This document shows positions 63,785-64,000 of a DNA stretch of 64,000 bases, piece after piece. Position 1 is the stretch's first letter; every line of letters begins with the position of its first letter. The notes below the pieces were generated by a model. The model saw nothing but the letters and a program-made list of their open reading frames with translations. It did not search any database and was not told where the DNA came from. A program made the position numbers and the translations under genes. This stretch comes from Clostridia bacterium (GTDB lineage Bacteria; Bacillota; Clostridia; Peptostreptococcales; Anaerovoracaceae): assembly GCA_902363595.1 (NCBI GenBank), contig CABJAP010000002.1, positions 296,379 through 360,378 of the forward strand, written 5' to 3'.

Positions 63785-64000
63785 AAGGCACATATTGTAA
63801 TCGGATCCGGATTTTTGGGTTGGGTACGGATATCTTTTGGCTCGGACCCGGGCCTGGGCTAAAGATTTGTTCTGGCCCCGGATTACGGATAAAATATAAA
63901 ATCATCGTGGGAGCCTCTTTTGAGCCCGATTTACGATGAATTCTCATCGCTGAAGATTAAAAAAAGAAGGATCAGCGATGATTTTTCGCTGTTTTTCGGT
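63785..64000. other. Gene-free right edge with repeat copy
   Basis: No gene is seen. It contains the right copy of the structured repeat, which is cut by the window end. Confidence 0.5.
63850..64000 (+). repeat. Structured direct repeat, right copy (cut by window end)
   Basis: Same orientation as 62841-63003. Hairpins CGATGA / TCATCG and CAGCGA / TCGCTG are conserved with altered loops. Confidence 0.75.

Overview
The window looks like the chromosome of an anaerobic, endospore-forming member of the Clostridia. The evidence is sporulation genes (spoIIGA-sigE, and a separate sigG), Gram-positive ribosome binding sites, a Bce-type ABC exporter, and glycyl-radical, CO-dehydrogenase-like and [FeFe]-hydrogenase genes. 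The genus cannot be fixed from sequence alone. All three stop codons are used normally, so there is no sign of recoding.

Layout. (1) 1-6.4 kb: rplT with its terminator, then two tandemly duplicated pairs of membrane genes feeding into a two-component system whose kinase carries an unusual C-terminal membrane domain. (2) 6.4-17.9 kb: spoIIGA-sigE behind a Spo0A-type promoter, a short UvrA paralogue, an ECF sigma/anti-sigma pair, a LytTR two-component system and a BceAB-like ABC transporter. (3) 17.9-24.3 kb: a 1-kb gene-free stretch with a MITE-like repeat, then argC, a hairpin-rich gap, argJ-argB-argD and sigG. (4) 24.7-52.1 kb: a large choline-degrading bacterial microcompartment (BMC) locus. 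It begins with a TPR/DUF4037/DUF4125 trio and a MerR regulator. It continues with two EutS-EutP pairs, efflux and permease genes, shell proteins (BMC-H, tandem BMC, PduT-like, EutN vertex), choline trimethylamine-lyase CutC and its activase CutD, two aldehyde dehydrogenase homologues, PduL, PduS, EutT-, EutJ- and EutQ-like proteins, a CO-dehydrogenase-like protein, an [FeFe] hydrogenase, an SMR transporter and an iron alcohol dehydrogenase. (5) 52.1-64 kb: a second copy of the MITE-like repeat, a nuclease-like gene split by an in-frame amber codon, a secreted M6-type metalloprotease, an AraC regulator facing a transporter-amidohydrolase-permease operon, and a YoeB/RelB toxin-antitoxin module between two copies of another repeat.

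How the BMC genes fit together: CutC cleaves choline to trimethylamine and acetaldehyde inside the shell. The intact aldehyde dehydrogenase and PduL convert acetaldehyde to acetyl phosphate, and the alcohol dehydrogenase makes ethanol. PduS plus the PduT-like shell protein (with the conserved cluster-binding Cys38) could carry electrons across the shell. The most unusual part is the CO-dehydrogenase-like protein. It keeps every metal-cluster ligand I could align but has lost the catalytic lysine and all four histidines of the proton channel. It is encoded with a ferredoxin-type [FeFe] hydrogenase inside the BMC gene string, which suggests a hydrogen- or electron-disposal module not usually described for choline microcompartments. 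A second oddity is that the aldehyde dehydrogenase homologue just upstream of cutC has serine in place of its catalytic cysteine.
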